Program-made: the position numbers and the translations under genes
Notes under the pieces: generated by a model
What the model was told of the DNA's origin: nothing
The model's database searches: none
Seen by the model: only the letters and a program-made list of their open reading frames with translations
Part shown: piece after piece, positions 62,416 through 64,000 of the stretch
Position numbering within the stretch: the stretch's first letter is position 1
Layout: the number at the start of each line of letters is the position of its first letter
Assembly: GCF_900110135.1 (NCBI RefSeq)
Contig: NZ_FOCO01000005.1
Coordinates: 90,357 to 154,356, forward strand
Reading direction: 5' to 3'
DNA from: Pseudorhodobacter antarcticus
GTDB lineage: Bacteria; Pseudomonadota; Alphaproteobacteria; Rhodobacterales; Rhodobacteraceae
DNA: 64,000 nucleotides

Positions 62416-62888
62416 TCAAGCCTGACCCAAAACGCGACCTTAAAAAACAGATGAAATCGGCAGCCCGGCTTTATGCGGTGCAGGCGTTGTTTCAAATGGA
62501 ATCCTCTGGCCAGACTGTTGAGGCGGTCCAGCGCGAGTTTGAAACTCATCGTTTTGGCGCGATCTATGATGGCGATGAAATGGCCGAAGGCGACGTGACC
62601 CATTTTCGCGCTGTGCTGAACCATGCTGTGAACCGGCAGGCCAAAATTGACCAAATGACTGATCGGGCCTTGGTGGCGAAATGGCCGATTGACCGGATTG
62701 ACCCGGTTTTGCGCGCCCTTTTCCGGGCCGCCGGGGCCGAAATGGTGGAAATGGTGACGCCGCCAAAAGTGGTGATCACCGAATTTGTCGACGTGGCCAA
62801 GGCGTTTTTCCCCGATGGAAAAGAGCCGAAGTTTGTGAACGCCGTGCTGGATCATATGGCCCATGAGGCCAAGCCCGAGGGGTTTTAA
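62412..62888 (+). CDS. nusB: Transcription antitermination protein NusB
   Basis: 158 residues, all-helical. RLYAVQALFQMES near the start, then WPIDRIDPVLRALFRAAGAE and VVITEFVDVAKAFFPDGKEP, followed by KFVNAVLDHMA. It works with NusE in rRNA antitermination. ribH-nusB is a widespread arrangement. Confidence 0.95.
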   Translation: MIKPDPKRDLKKQMKSAARLYAVQALFQMESSGQTVEAVQREFETHRFGAIYDGDEMAEGDVTHFRAVLNHAVNRQAKIDQMTDRALVAKWPIDRIDPVLRALFRAAGAEMVEMVTPPKVVITEFVDVAKAFFPDGKEPKFVNAVLDHMAHEAKPEGF

Positions 62889-62958
62889 GCCCGCGACAAT
62901 GGGGCGGGTGTAAAGGCGGGCTGGCCGTGCTACGCTGTACGAAACAAAGGGGAATGTG

Positions 62959-63261
62959 ATGCCAAAACTGATCCAACTTTATATCGTGAATGTGGCCATC
63001 GGTTTTGCGCTGGCCTTGGCCTTTGTTTCGGCAATCGTGTTTTTCGATGTGGCAGGGCTGCGCCATTTGGTGACGGGCACCGAAATGGGCTGGCTGGCCT
63101 TTGCGATGATGGTGATGTTCAACGGCGTGGTGTTTGCCAGCGTTCAATTCGCCTATGCGGTGATGAGCATGGCTGCCCCAGGGGATGGCCCAAAAGGCGG
63201 CAAAAAACAGGGTATTACGGCCCAACTGGCCCCTGTCCATGTCGGCGCCAAAAAGCGGTAA
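62959..63261 (+). CDS. Small inner-membrane protein, function unknown
   Basis: 100 residues. Two membrane segments (about 9-29 and 46-70) and a polar C-terminal tail of about 25 residues. AAAGGGGA lies 5 bases before the ATG at 62959; a GTG directly before it is less likely. It follows nusB by 70 bases and may be in the same transcript. Such small proteins after nusB are common in Rhodobacterales, but I know no function. Confidence 0.75.
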   Translation: MPKLIQLYIVNVAIGFALALAFVSAIVFFDVAGLRHLVTGTEMGWLAFAMMVMFNGVVFASVQFAYAVMSMAAPGDGPKGGKKQGITAQLAPVHVGAKKR

Positions 63262-63667
63262 AAAGTGGCGGGGACCGCAGCAGCCGTGCGAGCTGTAATT
63301 TCCCGAGAGCCTGAGTGTTCAGGTGGTCGCCAGATACTTGGACCAGGATCCAAACAGAGCCAGCTCCCTCGGAGATGCTTATGGGCCACTGGAAATGTGC
63401 TGTCACAAACCGAGCAGACCCGCCACCAAACAAGATAGGGCTTTGCACCGCATCGCGCAAGGGGCCGTTGAAAATCGCGCGCGATGCACAAGCTAACCAA
63501 TTGAAAACGCAAAACATCACATTTTCTGTTCACCAAATATTAACCTGCGATTTCACCTTGGCACAAATATCTAGCCTTATGTATCAAACGCACCAAGCGG
63601 GTGTGAGTGAAAAAATGACTCCACAATCTAAAATCGTTGGGGCATGTTTAACGCTATGCTGCCATTC
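63262..63667. other. Intergenic region before the insertion sequence, with possible start of an interrupted gene
   Basis: No complete gene is evident. The part 63540-63667 is AT-richer than its surroundings. TTGGCA (63558-63563) and TATCAA (63582-63587) are a possible promoter. A short frame from an ATG at 63615 (MTPQSKIVGACLTLCCHS) looks like the start of a signal peptide and runs into the insertion sequence. The rest of such a gene is outside the window. Confidence 0.4.
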
Positions 63668-64000
63668 GGCTCTGTTGCACAAATGGTCTGACGGTGAGGG
63701 TTCCCCTATCCCCGGACAGACTTATCCCACGACTTCTGTAATGGGCGTGCCGAGAGTGGTGAAGCCGTTCAGGACGGCAACACGAACTTGGAACTCCGCG
63801 ACCTGACGGTCGAAGTCCCGCGCCATAAGGCGCTGACCCAGCAGTTTGACACAGTGCATCTTTGTTTCGACGCGGCTTCGGCGGTGATAGCCGCTCCATC
63901 GTCGCCATATCGTCCGGCCGAAGCGTTTCGACGCGCGGAGGGCCTCGTTCCGCGCGATCGCGCCAGGAGTGTCGGGTTTCCATGGCTTGGCGTTCTTGCG
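63668..64000 (-). mobile_element. IS5-type insertion sequence, right end
   Basis: GGCTCTGTTGCACAAAT at 63668-63684 has the form of a terminal inverted repeat seen in IS5/IS427-like elements. The transposase gene ends 38 bases inside it. The left end is beyond the window, so neither the full length nor the target duplication can be checked. Confidence 0.8.
63722..64000 (-). CDS. IS5-family transposase, C-terminal part
   Basis: The minus strand is open from the window edge to a TAA at 63722, giving 92 residues. They include RASKRFGRTIWRRWSGYHRR, SRVETKMHCVKLLGQRLMAR and VAVLNGFTTLGTPITEVVG, the C-terminal signature (Y-2-R-3-E-6-K region) of IS5-type DDE transposases. The catalytic Glu lies in RRSRVETKMH. 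The N-terminal part is outside the window. Another minus-strand frame in the same place, starting at an ATG, is a shadow. Confidence 0.88.
   Translation of the reverse strand, partial: RKNAKPWKPDTPGAIARNEALRASKRFGRTIWRRWSGYHRRSRVETKMHCVKLLGQRLMARDFDRQVAEFQVRVAVLNGFTTLGTPITEVVG

Noticed and set aside
63315..63806. 163-codon plus-strand frame running into the insertion sequence
   Set aside because: The first 100 codons have no signal or motif, and the end is antisense to the transposase. Only the short stretch from 63615 might be the start of an interrupted gene.

Overview
The window reads as a chromosomal stretch of a GC-rich alphaproteobacterium of the Rhodobacterales (roseobacter/Rhodobacter type). 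The evidence is the dnaG-rpoD pair, the heterotetrameric sarcosine oxidase order B-D-A-G, a PutA without an N-terminal DNA-binding domain next to a divergent Lrp-type regulator, an alphaproteobacterial-style tad/cpa pilus cluster with an Asp-type Flp motif, and GC-rich intergenic repeats of a kind typical of this order. All functional calls come from reading motifs and translations; no database search was run.

Layout. 1-1003 holds the 5' part of a TadG-like pilus protein that runs off the left edge. 1.5-9.8 kb is amino-acid catabolism: glutamate dehydrogenase, a Tat-exported MsrB, soxBDAG and an M20 amidohydrolase. 10-14.1 kb is dnaG-rpoD, followed after 7 bases by a Doc-type toxin module and a convergent DedA protein. 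15.9-17.4 kb is nrdR-ribD. 17.5-22.7 kb has two purine deaminases flanking an RraB-like protein, then mgtE and 5-formyl-THF cyclo-ligase. 22.7-36.7 kb is a nearly complete tad (Flp) pilus locus on the minus strand: prepilin peptidase, two TPR lipoproteins, TadC, TadB, the CpaF ATPase, CpaE/TadZ, an OmpA-like lipoprotein, the RcpA/CpaC secretin, CpaB and three Flp pilins. A less familiar AAA+ ATPase sits at its distal end and a lytic transglycosylase beside it on the other strand.

36.9-48.5 kb carries scoAB, tRNA-Leu(UAA), metR/metF, a rhomboid protease, putA/putR, an inositol-phosphatase-family enzyme, a universal stress protein and an AGCS symporter. 48.6-54.7 kb has the biotin ECF transporter bioY-bioN-bioM, gabT, an aspartate aminotransferase and an XRE regulator overlapping sdhE. 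54.9-60 kb has a MarR-type regulator and three capsule-export genes (kpsC-, kpsD- and kpsS-like). 60.1-62.9 kb completes riboflavin synthesis (ribE, ribB fused to a degenerate GTP cyclohydrolase II domain, ribH) with nusB, about 43 kb from ribD. The right edge is the end of an IS5-type insertion sequence that may have interrupted a small gene.

The genes fit a bacterium that uses methylated amines and amino acids (sarcosine, proline, GABA, glutamate) and invests in surface attachment (Flp pili and capsule). The most noteworthy structures are the near-identical tandem flp genes with a duplicated 70-base upstream block, the terminators that divide the tad locus into several transcription units, a triplicated 37-base terminator behind metF, the toxin module attached to rpoD, and the tad-linked AAA+ ATPase.
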